Shown one piece after another: positions 19,195 to 28,744 of a stretch of 42,591 nt of DNA. The position numbers were made by a program, and so were the translations under genes. Below the pieces are notes generated by a model. The model saw only the letters and a list, made by a program, of their open reading frames with translations. It did no database searches and was not told the DNA's origin. Every line of letters begins with the position of its first letter. Position 1 is the first letter of the stretch. Source of the stretch: Candidatus Woesearchaeota archaeon (GTDB lineage Archaea > Nanobdellota > Nanobdellia > Woesearchaeales > UBA9642); contig DUIB01000020.1 of the NCBI GenBank assembly GCA_013330595.1, positions 1 through 42,591 of the forward strand, written 5' to 3'.

Positions 19195-19368
19195 AGCGGG
19201 GTAGGGCAGACAGGAGTGCCCGATGATCCTATTGACCTAGTAGGAGCGGAAGGCTCATAAGCACTCTGAGAGACCCATAGGTCGCTGGCCAGAGATGACA
19301 AATCTCTGGGCGAATTCAAAAAAGGCAATCGACTCGTTCGAGACCTCTTGAAAGTCCAGCCCCCGCTA
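19195..19368 (+). tRNA. Initiator tRNA-Met(CAU) with four BHB introns (19226-19251, 19260-19272, 19289-19314, 19321-19354); mature 75 nt
   Basis: Spliced: AGCGGGG-TA-GGGC-AGACAGGAGT-GCCC-G-ATGGG-CTCATAA-CCCAT-AGGTC-GCTGG-TTCAAAT-CCAGC-CCCCGCT-A, with every stem paired and A1-U72. Confidence 0.9.
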
Positions 19369-19505
19369 TTTTTTCTTGAATCAAATATGATAAATCCAGA
19401 TATGCTTCTTCATGATGGTCATTAATACTGGATTCAAATCCCGAGTCCTTTACGTAGTCACTAGATAATAATAAAATTTATAAATAATGTGTTTGTCCTT
19501 AATAT

Positions 19506-20195
19506 ATGGTCGATAAGACAAATACGCCAAAACAATTAGGTTTAGATGAAGTCATAGCTAGAACTAGCTTTTTGACTTCCACTCAAAAGCAAAAATTTTA
19601 TACGGCTCTAATAGAAGTTCCGAGATACACTCCTGAGTATATAAGCAGATTCTTTGAAAAGCATGAAATATCGATGGCTAATCAGATAGAATGCATGAAT
19701 TTACTTGTGGCAAAGGGAACTAATTTTCAGACTATGGAGATGCTGATTCAGAACGGCTATAACCTGCAGCAAATAGACAGGGTATTAGACATTCATAGGA
19801 ATAATCTTCCCTCCTACATCAGAACTACGGTTAGAGAAATAGATAATGATCCTGAGCATGTTCCAGACCTTAGAGACTTTATATCATATGATCACATAAT
19901 TTTCTTAGATAGCATCACTGGCAGAAATGTCGATAATAAGATGATACAGCATTATATTGACAAAGTCACTGAATTTATCGATGATAATAATTTGCCTATC
20001 GGTGTCGGAGAAGCGCTATATGAAATAGAAGAGACATATGCAAGGCTTAAAAATAACATGACATTTGATGCCGCAATAATCCAAGCCTTAAATAAAATTC
20101 CTGAGGATAATCTTAATATTGAACAGCTAGAGGAGCTTGATGATTCTAGTTTATGTTTTGACAGGTTTTGCAATGGCGACCCCGGATATAAATAA
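19506..20195 (+). CDS. Hypothetical protein, 229 aa
   Basis: Long ORF overlapping the next gene; no family recognised. Confidence 0.7.
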   Translation: MVDKTNTPKQLGLDEVIARTSFLTSTQKQKFYTALIEVPRYTPEYISRFFEKHEISMANQIECMNLLVAKGTNFQTMEMLIQNGYNLQQIDRVLDIHRNNLPSYIRTTVREIDNDPEHVPDLRDFISYDHIIFLDSITGRNVDNKMIQHYIDKVTEFIDDNNLPIGVGEALYEIEETYARLKNNMTFDAAIIQALNKIPEDNLNIEQLEELDDSSLCFDRFCNGDPGYK

Positions 20196-22191
20196 AATTC
20201 TGAAATCAATAGAGAAGTACGGTATCATGCCAGAGTTTGTCAGTAGCTTGAATTTGGTTCAGGCAGTTGAATATATGAAAAATCATTTTGATAGAGTTCT
20301 TCCAAAAATATATCGTGTCGATTTAGGGCTAGCAGATGATGATGAAGTGTTCAAAGACTTCAATAATACCCGGTCAATCATAAGAGATTCTTCTTTTGAG
20401 AAGATATATTGGGCGTCAAAAGAAAAGAGAAAAAAATCTAATAGAAAACTTGCACTTTCTCAAGAGAAAGAATTGGTCTATACAACAAGGATGGACAAAG
20501 GACTCGAAAGATTCGTATTAGGGGAATATCTCGACATTTTAAGAGCCTCTGTGGCAAATAGCGCGTTAGTCATAAACACCGTCAATCCCATCTATGGAAA
20601 TAATTTTTTCATAGATGCTCAGAGAATGTTTCAAAATGAATGGTTTAAGGATAAGGTTAATGAGCACAATGCCTTGATAGAGCAGACAAGAATAGATAGG
20701 GTTAATCAGACAACAAAGTCATTTGGCGGTAAATTAGGAAAAAATCAGGAAAGTATTGATACTCTAGAAAAAAGAATAAAATATGTTGATGAGTTCTTTA
20801 GAGACTATGAAACTTCAGAAATGCCATTCGATAATTTTGTCAGTTTAAGATATAAAGATTTTAAGTCTCGAGTATCAGAAAGCGGCTCAGGAGCATTATT
20901 TCTTCAATATGAAGACCTAAGGTTGGCACTCGCTGATTATAGAAAAGAACATAAAAAGAGTAGGAAGAATGATGAATATACTCAGACCACAAGAAAATTC
21001 ATGAAATTGATATCTGCCTTGAATTCCCAACTTCAAGAGTCTCTAGATGAAGATATGAACTTCTTCAGGGGGTTCTTTAGGTTTAATCTCCTTCAGATTG
21101 ATTCTAGAAGATATAAGCTATTCGCCGATAGCAGTCTGCTTAAAGAACATATAAAGAAATTCGGTGGAATATTCTACGGAGATTTTAATGAACAGCTTAT
21201 AAAATCAGATGAGAATTATAGAAAATTAAGTAATGATTACGAGATGCAGAAACAAAAGAGAGATTCCTCATATCCTGATCTTGTTAAGAGTAGGAGGAAA
21301 ATAAAGGATTATCTGAAAAAAGAACACAAACACTTGATAAGCGACAAGTTGAATGATAGTGATATTAGTAATATATTAGACCTGATCAAGAAGCAGGATA
21401 CTTTTTCTCCAGATGATGCAGTCAAAGAGATTCTAATAAATTACTATACCTGCACTAAGAAACATTCAGCTCTCCAAACAGAGTTTGAAAAAACCCGAAA
21501 ACAATTGACTGAATATTCTCTTAACAACAAGGTAGAGTTATTTAGAGCATATAAACATGACGAATTCATGAAGACATTAAAGAATTATCATATAAATAAA
21601 ATAAAGAAAATGATTAATACCTTAAATAAGTATCATAGCAGGATAAAAGAAAGGATATATGATTTAGAAGAGCAAGTATCTGAAAATGCTTCTGAAGATA
21701 TTGTAAGCCAAAAAATGAATTTTTCAGAGCTCGTAAAGTTCTACATTAGAGCCCTTCCAGACAAAAATCGTATTTTAGAACAATCCAGAGTGCTAAATAA
21801 AAATAGGCTCGAGACAATAACCTTATTGGCATTTGATGATTCTGGAAATATCTATTACCATAATTTAAGAGGGTTTGATTACTCTATAAGCAAAAATATG
21901 CTTCAGAAGACAAACAGAAAGATTGCGGCCATTGTGCCAAGTTTTATGCTGCTTAAATATGTGGATGTAAGTGCTCCTAGTAATGCCAAGCTATTGAAGT
22001 TAGGTGATGGTTCTGGGGATATTAGGATGTATCCTTCAATAATATTGGCTAATGATCTATATAATAGGTTGCTTTCAGACCCGATAAAAGGCAGTGTTAT
22101 AATCTCTTCTGAAAAATCTGGAGAAGGTTTCCAATATAGAGTTGAAGGGATTGTAGGTGCAGAAAAGCTTGATATCCAAAATATTTATTAA
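20173..22191 (+). CDS. Hypothetical coiled-coil-rich protein (about 672 aa)
   Basis: Long ORF; likely start ATG at 20173 (MATPDINKILKSIEKYG), overlapping upstream ORF by 23 nt. Confidence 0.75.
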   Translation: MATPDINKILKSIEKYGIMPEFVSSLNLVQAVEYMKNHFDRVLPKIYRVDLGLADDDEVFKDFNNTRSIIRDSSFEKIYWASKEKRKKSNRKLALSQEKELVYTTRMDKGLERFVLGEYLDILRASVANSALVINTVNPIYGNNFFIDAQRMFQNEWFKDKVNEHNALIEQTRIDRVNQTTKSFGGKLGKNQESIDTLEKRIKYVDEFFRDYETSEMPFDNFVSLRYKDFKSRVSESGSGALFLQYEDLRLALADYRKEHKKSRKNDEYTQTTRKFMKLISALNSQLQESLDEDMNFFRGFFRFNLLQIDSRRYKLFADSSLLKEHIKKFGGIFYGDFNEQLIKSDENYRKLSNDYEMQKQKRDSSYPDLVKSRRKIKDYLKKEHKHLISDKLNDSDISNILDLIKKQDTFSPDDAVKEILINYYTCTKKHSALQTEFEKTRKQLTEYSLNNKVELFRAYKHDEFMKTLKNYHINKIKKMINTLNKYHSRIKERIYDLEEQVSENASEDIVSQKMNFSELVKFYIRALPDKNRILEQSRVLNKNRLETITLLAFDDSGNIYYHNLRGFDYSISKNMLQKTNRKIAAIVPSFMLLKYVDVSAPSNAKLLKLGDGSGDIRMYPSIILANDLYNRLLSDPIKGSVIISSEKSGEGFQYRVEGIVGAEKLDIQNIY

Positions 22192-22213
22192 AATATGATA
22201 ATTCTATCAATTT

Positions 22214-23143
22214 ATGACCATATATAAATCAAAATCCTTTCTCGCTCCTTTGTCTGGGATAAATGATCCTGCATTCAGGTTATTATGCTCTGAATTAGGG
22301 GCAGGATTGACTTATACAGAATTAATCAGTATTCATGGTATATTACATCATAAGGATAATATTAGGAGTTTTATTGAATATTCTGACAATGAAAAGCCTA
22401 GAGCAATACAATTATTCGGTTCAGATATTGAAAAAACAGTTCAGGCAGCTGAAATTGTTGAGAAACATTTTGATATAATAGATTTCAATCTTGGATGTCC
22501 GAGCCCTAAAATAACTGAACAGAATGCAGGAGCAGCATTATTGAAAAAACCTGAACATGTCAAGAAGTTATTATCAAAATTAGTCAAGGCTGTTGATAAG
22601 CCTGTATCAATTAAAGTCAGGGCAGGCATTGACAATAAGTCTTGTTTTTTGTTTAAAAATATTGCAAAAATTGCAGAAGAGTCAGGAGTAAGCATGATTG
22701 CATTGCATGCAAGAACATTAAAACAAGGATATTCAGGGAAAGCAAATTGGGAATGGATAAAAGAATTAAAGGAAAGTGTTTCTATTCCTGTTATTGGAAA
22801 TGGTGATGTTAATACTCCTGAGGATGCAGAGAAGATGATTAAAGAGACTGGATGTGATTATGTTATGATAGGCAGAGCATCAATTGGCAATCCTTTTATT
22901 TTCAAACAATGCAATGATTATTTCAAGAATGGAAAATATGAAGTATTAAATGATAAGAAAAAAATTGATTATTTTTTCAAATATCTTGAATATGCAAAAG
23001 AGTTTGATGTATCTTTCTCAAAGATCAAAGTCCATGCAATGTGGCGCACAAAAGGCATGATAGGCGGAGCAGGATTGAGAAGAGAGATATCACAGGTTAA
23101 GAATTTAGATGAATTAAAAAAAATATTTCACAAACTTTATTAA
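22214..23143 (+). CDS. tRNA-dihydrouridine synthase (Dus family)
   Basis: 'LAPLSGINDPAFRLLCSELGA', 'DFNLGCPSPK', 'GAALLKKPE', 'IGRASIGNPFIF'. Confidence 0.92.
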   Translation: MTIYKSKSFLAPLSGINDPAFRLLCSELGAGLTYTELISIHGILHHKDNIRSFIEYSDNEKPRAIQLFGSDIEKTVQAAEIVEKHFDIIDFNLGCPSPKITEQNAGAALLKKPEHVKKLLSKLVKAVDKPVSIKVRAGIDNKSCFLFKNIAKIAEESGVSMIALHARTLKQGYSGKANWEWIKELKESVSIPVIGNGDVNTPEDAEKMIKETGCDYVMIGRASIGNPFIFKQCNDYFKNGKYEVLNDKKKIDYFFKYLEYAKEFDVSFSKIKVHAMWRTKGMIGGAGLRREISQVKNLDELKKIFHKLY

Positions 23144-23164
23144 ACATCTCATCAATTACACGTT

Positions 23165-23858
23165 ATGGCATTCATAGCAGGGATCGATGAGGCCGGCAGA
23201 TAAATCTTTTGGGATTTAGCCGAGAGGTCCATTAATCGGTCCTTTAGTTATAGTTTGTGCAGCGATAGCTCAAGATAGATTAAGCATTCTTAAGGAGCTT
23301 GGTGTCAAGGATTCTAAGTTATTGACTGAAAAGCAAAGAGAGGAAATATTCAAGAATATTGAGCATCAACTAAAATATGAACTGACTATCATTCAACCTA
23401 AGGATATTGATGAAGCTGTTAATGCAAAATCCTATAATCTTAATTGGCTTGAAGCAGACAAGGCAGCTGATCTATTGAATAAGATTGATACAAAACTTGA
23501 TAATGATGTTTCAGAGGTAATAGTTGATTGTCCTTCTAATAATACTAATGCCTATAAGAATTATCTTAAACAAAAGGTTGATAATGAAGAAATGAAATTA
23601 ACTGTTGAACATAAAGCAGATCTAAATCATTTAATTGTTGGAGCAGCATCAATAATAGCCAAAGTGACTAGAGAGAAAGAGATTGAGAAGATAAAGAAAA
23701 AGATCAAGATAGACTTTGGCTCCGGATATCCATCTGATCCTAAGACAAAGGAATTCCTGAAAAAATATTATTCACAATATCCATTGATATTCAGAAAGTC
23801 TTGGGAGCCATACAAGAGCATTGTTTCTTCAAAAAGCCAGACTAAATTATTCAGTTGA
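23165..23858 (+). CDS. rnhB: Ribonuclease HII, split by a 25-nt BHB intron: join(23165..23199,23225..23858), 222 aa
   Basis: Splicing restores [52 protein letters not shown]...; spliced length 669 nt (in frame). Confidence 0.92.
23200..23224 (+). other. BHB mRNA intron ATAAATCTTTTGGGATTTAGCCGAG
   Basis: Central helix CGGC/GCCG, bulges AG^A and AG^A, inner helix TAAATC/GATTTA with 6-nt loop; contains in-frame TAA and frameshifts if retained. Confidence 0.88.
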
Positions 23859-23976
23859 TATTGTCTGGCTCACGTAGCTTATGAGACTGATTGTATACCG
23901 AGTTATTCATTATCGTTGATTAATCAAAAAGTTCGCTAGCGGGCAATGTTCAGTTAACTATTTAAATAACCTATTA

Positions 23977-24477
23977 TTGGATGAAAGAATGGGAAAACCA
24001 CCTTTAATGAATGATCCTTCTAAGCAGCCATTGTACTTTAATCCTCATAATGAGCAATTCCATCATCCAGAAGATGATAATCCTGTATTTGTGAAGAAGA
24101 TTCTTCCGGTAATAAAATATGTTGCAAACATAATCATTGTTCTATTGATACTAGCATTAGTGATAACTATATTATACAAATTATATATTCTGTTCTTCAA
24201 AGATCTCATTTCAGGAGACTTTAATTCAATAATCAATGACTTGTTATTGACATTGATCCTTATTGAATTGTTCACAATATTATATTCATATCTTCAGAAG
24301 CATTACATCAAGGTTGAAAGGGTTGTTGAATTGGGAATGATCTCAATCATAAGAGAGATGCTGTTTAAAGTTGAGGTATTTGAAGCAAATAAGATCTATG
24401 CAATAGCAGTCCTTCTTGTAGCTTTTGGAGCATTGTTCTTTATTGAGAAATACTATTCAAGGACAAGGAATGTGTAG
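23977..24477 (+). CDS. PsiE-like (phosphate-starvation-inducible E) membrane protein
   Basis: Four TM segments and 'VERVVELGMISIIREMLF' PsiE-like signature. Confidence 0.7.
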   Translation: MDERMGKPPLMNDPSKQPLYFNPHNEQFHHPEDDNPVFVKKILPVIKYVANIIIVLLILALVITILYKLYILFFKDLISGDFNSIINDLLLTLILIELFTILYSYLQKHYIKVERVVELGMISIIREMLFKVEVFEANKIYAIAVLLVAFGALFFIEKYYSRTRNV

Positions 24478-24480
24478 AAA

Positions 24481-25116
24481 ATGAAACTCGATGTGCCATT
24501 AATCAGGCAACCTAAAGGTTCTGTTGATTGTGGAATAGCTGGCTTAGCAATGATTATGAAGTATTATGGTTCTAATGTTTCATTTGAAAAGCTGAAAAAT
24601 GAGATATCTGTTGATAAAATAGGCACATATGCACCGTAGCTAGGGTTATATCTTATTAAAAAAGGATTTAAAGTATCGATAATAACTCATCATCCAGAAA
24701 TATTTGCTGCAAAAGATAAGAACCTATCAAAAAATGGAATCACTAAAAGAATCATTGCAAAGCTTACTAATAAGTCAAACAAGGTATTAAATTTTTTTAA
24801 GAAATTTTTAGATAATGGAGGAGAAATCAAAGTAAAGATTCCTGAAGAATCAGACATAATACAAGAAATCAGGAATAAAAGGCCATTAGGTGCTTTAATG
24901 ACAACGAATTTTATTTATGGCAAAGAACCAAAATTTAATTTCCATTTTAACATAATAACAGGTATTGATGACAAATATGTATATGTAAATGATCCACTTC
25001 CAGATTCAAGAGGTGGCAAAAAGAAATATACTAAAAAAGACTTCTTCTATGGACTATATGCCTCTGCGTATGGAGATTTGGATAATGTATCGTTGTTGTT
25101 GGTTAGAAAGCCATAA
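24481..25116 (+). pseudogene. Peptidase C39-like protein with in-frame TAG
   Basis: MKLDVPLIRQPKGSVDCGIAGLAMIMKYYG...GTYAP*LGLYLIKKGFKV...FHFNIITGIDDKYVYVNDP; TAG at 24637-24639; frame otherwise intact. Confidence 0.65.
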
Positions 25117-25192
25117 GATTTATATATTTCTGCTCAAACCATCAAATTTATATATAGTTAGTAGATAATTTCCACTGATTTATGGTGAGGTA

Positions 25193-28100
25193 ATGTCTAG
25201 ACTTACACGTATTACAAGACTTGAAATAAAGGGTTTTAAATCATTTGCCAATAAGATTGAACTTGTATTTGGAGATCAATTCAATTGTGTTCTAGGTCCA
25301 AATGGATCGGGAAAATCTAATGTAATGGATGCATTATGCTTTGTTCTAGGAAAAGGTTCAAGCAAAGAGATGAGGGCAGAGAAAAGTTCTAATCTTATAT
25401 ATAATGGTGGAAAGCTTAAGAATCCTGCTAAAGAAGGAGAGGTAAGCATATTCTTTGATAATACATCAAAAGTGTTTCCTGAGATAAAGGATGAATCAAA
25501 AAGAAAAAAGCCGCAGGAAAAAAAATATAAAGATGAAATAAAAATCACTAGAATTATTAAGGAAAATGGTCAATCTAATTACAAGATAAATGACAAGACA
25601 AAAACAAGGCAAGAGATTCTTGATCTATTAGCATTTGCAAAGATCAATCCTGATGGCTATAATATTGTTCTTCAAGGTGAAATAGTCAATCTTATTGAGA
25701 TGTCAACACAACAGAGAAGAGAGATGCTTGAACAGATTGCAGGGCTTTCAGTTTATGAGGAAAAGAAGGAAAAAGCATTAAGAGAACTTCAGAGAGTTGA
25801 AGAAAAAATGAATGAAGTAGAGATTATTCTTGCAGAAAGAAAAACTCATCTTAATGAATTAAAAAGAGACAGGGATCAAGCACTAAAATTTAAAGACTTG
25901 AATGATAAGATAAAAAGAAACAAAGCAACAATATTAAACTCAAAAATAAATTCTCAATCAACAGAAAAAGGCAAATTAACAAAAGAAATTGATGAAGGCA
26001 ATAATAAGATAGCCAAATTAAATGAAGAATGCAATAAGCTTAAAGAACAGATAGAAAACAAAAAGCACGAGATAGATAAGATCAATAAGGAAATTGAGGA
26101 GAAAGGAGAAAAAGAACAAGTATCAATACATAAAGAGGTTGAGAGATTAAAAATTGATCTAGCATTAACTAGTCAGAGAAACAGTAATATTGATCAGGAG
26201 CTTTCAAAAATCGATGAGAGAAGATCTCAATTACAGAATAATTTTAGTGATCTTAATGAAAGGCTTGAAAGACTTGCGTTACAAAAAAAAGAGTTAGAGA
26301 ATCAGATTTCTTCTAAGGATAAAGACTTAAAGCAGGTCGAGGATAAGATCAAGGCATTTATGCAGAAGAATGATCTTGATAACATAAGAGTCATTGATAA
26401 AGAAATAGAAGAGATTGATAAGAATGCTGAATCATTGAATGAGGAAATACAGAAATTAAGAGAGCAGCAGCAAAATCTTTTAAGAGAAAAGGACAAGACA
26501 GAATTAATAATTGCTAATATTGATGAAAGCATAGATAATGTCTTAAAACTTGAAAAAGAAAACAAGGATCAAATTCAAAAATTAAAACATAAAAAAGATG
26601 AATTCAAAAAAACAACACTTGAATTAAACACTCAATTATCAGAGAATTCAAGTCTTGCAGCACAGATTGATAATGCTAGATCAAGAATATTAAGCAGAAA
26701 AGAGGATTTAGTTAAATTAAATGCGAGAGATTCATCTCTTAAAGAAAGTGTCGCTGCAGGAGTTGCAGTCCAGAAGATTCTAGAGCTGAAAAGTACAAAG
26801 CCTGGGATACATGGATTAGTAAGCAGTCTTGGAAATGTCAAATCAGAATTCAGTCTTGCATTAGAGGTTGCAGCAGGACAAAGAATCAAGAGTGTTGTTG
26901 TTGAAGATGATAAGGTTGCTGCTGAATGCATAAAGTATCTTAGGGAGAATAAATTAGGAGTTGTTACATTTCTTCCATTAAACAAGATAAGAAGTGTTGC
27001 TATAAAACCCGAATTAAAAAATCTTAAGGCTCCAGGAATCAGGGGATTGGCAATTGACTTAATAACTTATGATCCTAAATTTGAGAAAGTCTTTAGCTAT
27101 GTATTTGAAAATACAATAATTGTTGATGATATTGAGACAGCAAGAAAGATCGGTATAGGAAATTACAGAATGGCCACAATGACAGGAGATCTGGTTGAGA
27201 CTTCTGGAGCAATGCAGGGCGGTTTCAGACAGAAGACAGCTCTTGGATTCCAGGAAAAAGAATTAAGAGAGGATATTGAAAAACTGAACAAGGAGATTGA
27301 TGATAGCAATAGAGTCATTCAGAATCTTGAGCAGAAAAGAGCAGACAATGAGGAATTGATAGGAAGATTAAGAGAACTAAAAAGCAGTCTTGATGGAGAG
27401 ATTTCAGCAATGGAAAAAACATTGCATCTTGATTCAAATGATCTTGACATAAGCAAAAAACAGAAATCAGAATTAAACAAGCAATTAAAGAATCTTGAAA
27501 AAGACATTGATGATATCATGAGCAAGACTTCTGAGAAAAACAAAGAGCTTGCACAATTTAAGATGAAGAAACAGCAGTTAAGAGACAGGATCAATGAATT
27601 GAGAAATCCTGCATTATTAGCTGAATTAAATGCTTTTGAGCAGAAAAAAGAGCAGATCAAAGAAGATATCAACAATATGAGAATGGAAATTAGAAATAAT
27701 GATGCTCAAATAATCAATGTATTAAATCCTGAAAGAGAGAATATACAGAAAATCCTTAAACAGCAGGATAAAGAGAAGACATCTTTTGAGGATGAGAAAG
27801 ATGCACTGAATAAAAGGATTAGAGAACAAGAATCTTCACTTAAGGAAAAAGAGGAAGTTGAAAAGAAGTTCTTTGAACAATTCAAAGGCCTGTTCAATAA
27901 AAGAAATAAGTTTGCTGATGAAGTCTCAAAACATGAATCTGATGTTTCAAGAAAACAGGATGAATCAAGAAGCATAGAGCAGAAAGTTAATATTACTTCA
28001 TTGCAATCAGCTGAAATCAGGGCTCATTTATCAGGAATGATAGAGGAGTTCAAACAATATGAAGGAATTGAATTGTTTACTGATAAGCCAGAATCAGAAA

Positions 28101-28732
28101 TTCTTAAGGAGATAGCCCAATTCGAGAAATTACTAATAGACATTGGAGCTGTAAACATGAGAGCTCTTGAGATCTATGAAAAGATAGAAAAAGAATACAA
28201 GACATTTATTGAAAAGAAAGATAAAATAATCAAAGAGCGTGAATCAGTATTAGTTATGATCAATGAGATTGATTCAAGGAAAAAAGAATTGTTCATGAAA
28301 ACATACGAAATACTCGACCATAATTTCAAAGTGATATTCTCTGCATTATCAACAAAAGGAGAGGCAAGCCTTGAATTAGAGGATCCGAATGATCCATTTA
28401 ATGGAGGATTATTATTGAAAGTAAGAATTACAGGAACTAAATTCCTTGATATTAAATCACTTTCTGGGGGGGAAAAGACAATGGCAGCAATTGCATTCAT
28501 TTTTGCAGTCCAGGAATATGATCCTGCTCCATTCTATATTCTTGATGAGGTTGATGCTGCTCTTGACAAAAAGAATTCAGAGCAATTATCGCAATTGATA
28601 AAGAATTATGCAAACAAGGCCCAATACATTATAATTAGTCATAATGATTCTGTGATCTCAGAAGCAGACACTCTTTATGGCGTATCAATGAATGAGCATG
28701 GAATATCAAAAGTGACTAGTTTGAAGATATAA
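25193..28732 (+). CDS. smc: Chromosome segregation protein SMC
   Basis: Walker A GPNGSGKSN, Q-loop, hinge, coiled coils, signature SLSGGEKTMAAIAFIFA, DEVDAALD. Confidence 0.97.
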   Translation: MSRLTRITRLEIKGFKSFANKIELVFGDQFNCVLGPNGSGKSNVMDALCFVLGKGSSKEMRAEKSSNLIYNGGKLKNPAKEGEVSIFFDNTSKVFPEIKDESKRKKPQEKKYKDEIKITRIIKENGQSNYKINDKTKTRQEILDLLAFAKINPDGYNIVLQGEIVNLIEMSTQQRREMLEQIAGLSVYEEKKEKALRELQRVEEKMNEVEIILAERKTHLNELKRDRDQALKFKDLNDKIKRNKATILNSKINSQSTEKGKLTKEIDEGNNKIAKLNEECNKLKEQIENKKHEIDKINKEIEEKGEKEQVSIHKEVERLKIDLALTSQRNSNIDQELSKIDERRSQLQNNFSDLNERLERLALQKKELENQISSKDKDLKQVEDKIKAFMQKNDLDNIRVIDKEIEEIDKNAESLNEEIQKLREQQQNLLREKDKTELIIANIDESIDNVLKLEKENKDQIQKLKHKKDEFKKTTLELNTQLSENSSLAAQIDNARSRILSRKEDLVKLNARDSSLKESVAAGVAVQKILELKSTKPGIHGLVSSLGNVKSEFSLALEVAAGQRIKSVVVEDDKVAAECIKYLRENKLGVVTFLPLNKIRSVAIKPELKNLKAPGIRGLAIDLITYDPKFEKVFSYVFENTIIVDDIETARKIGIGNYRMATMTGDLVETSGAMQGGFRQKTALGFQEKELREDIEKLNKEIDDSNRVIQNLEQKRADNEELIGRLRELKSSLDGEISAMEKTLHLDSNDLDISKKQKSELNKQLKNLEKDIDDIMSKTSEKNKELAQFKMKKQQLRDRINELRNPALLAELNAFEQKKEQIKEDINNMRMEIRNNDAQIINVLNPERENIQKILKQQDKEKTSFEDEKDALNKRIREQESSLKEKEEVEKKFFEQFKGLFNKRNKFADEVSKHESDVSRKQDESRSIEQKVNITSLQSAEIRAHLSGMIEEFKQYEGIELFTDKPESEILKEIAQFEKLLIDIGAVNMRALEIYEKIEKEYKTFIEKKDKIIKERESVLVMINEIDSRKKELFMKTYEILDHNFKVIFSALSTKGEASLELEDPNDPFNGGLLLKVRITGTKFLDIKSLSGGEKTMAAIAFIFAVQEYDPAPFYILDEVDAALDKKNSEQLSQLIKNYANKAQYIIISHNDSVISEADTLYGVSMNEHGISKVTSLKI

Positions 28733-28744
28733 TTTTATATATTT

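Noticed and set aside
23201-23218. TAAATC-TTTTGG-GATTTA hairpin in rnhB as a terminator or regulatory stem
   Set aside because: It is the inner helix of the BHB intron; splicing restores the frame and the conserved motif exactly.
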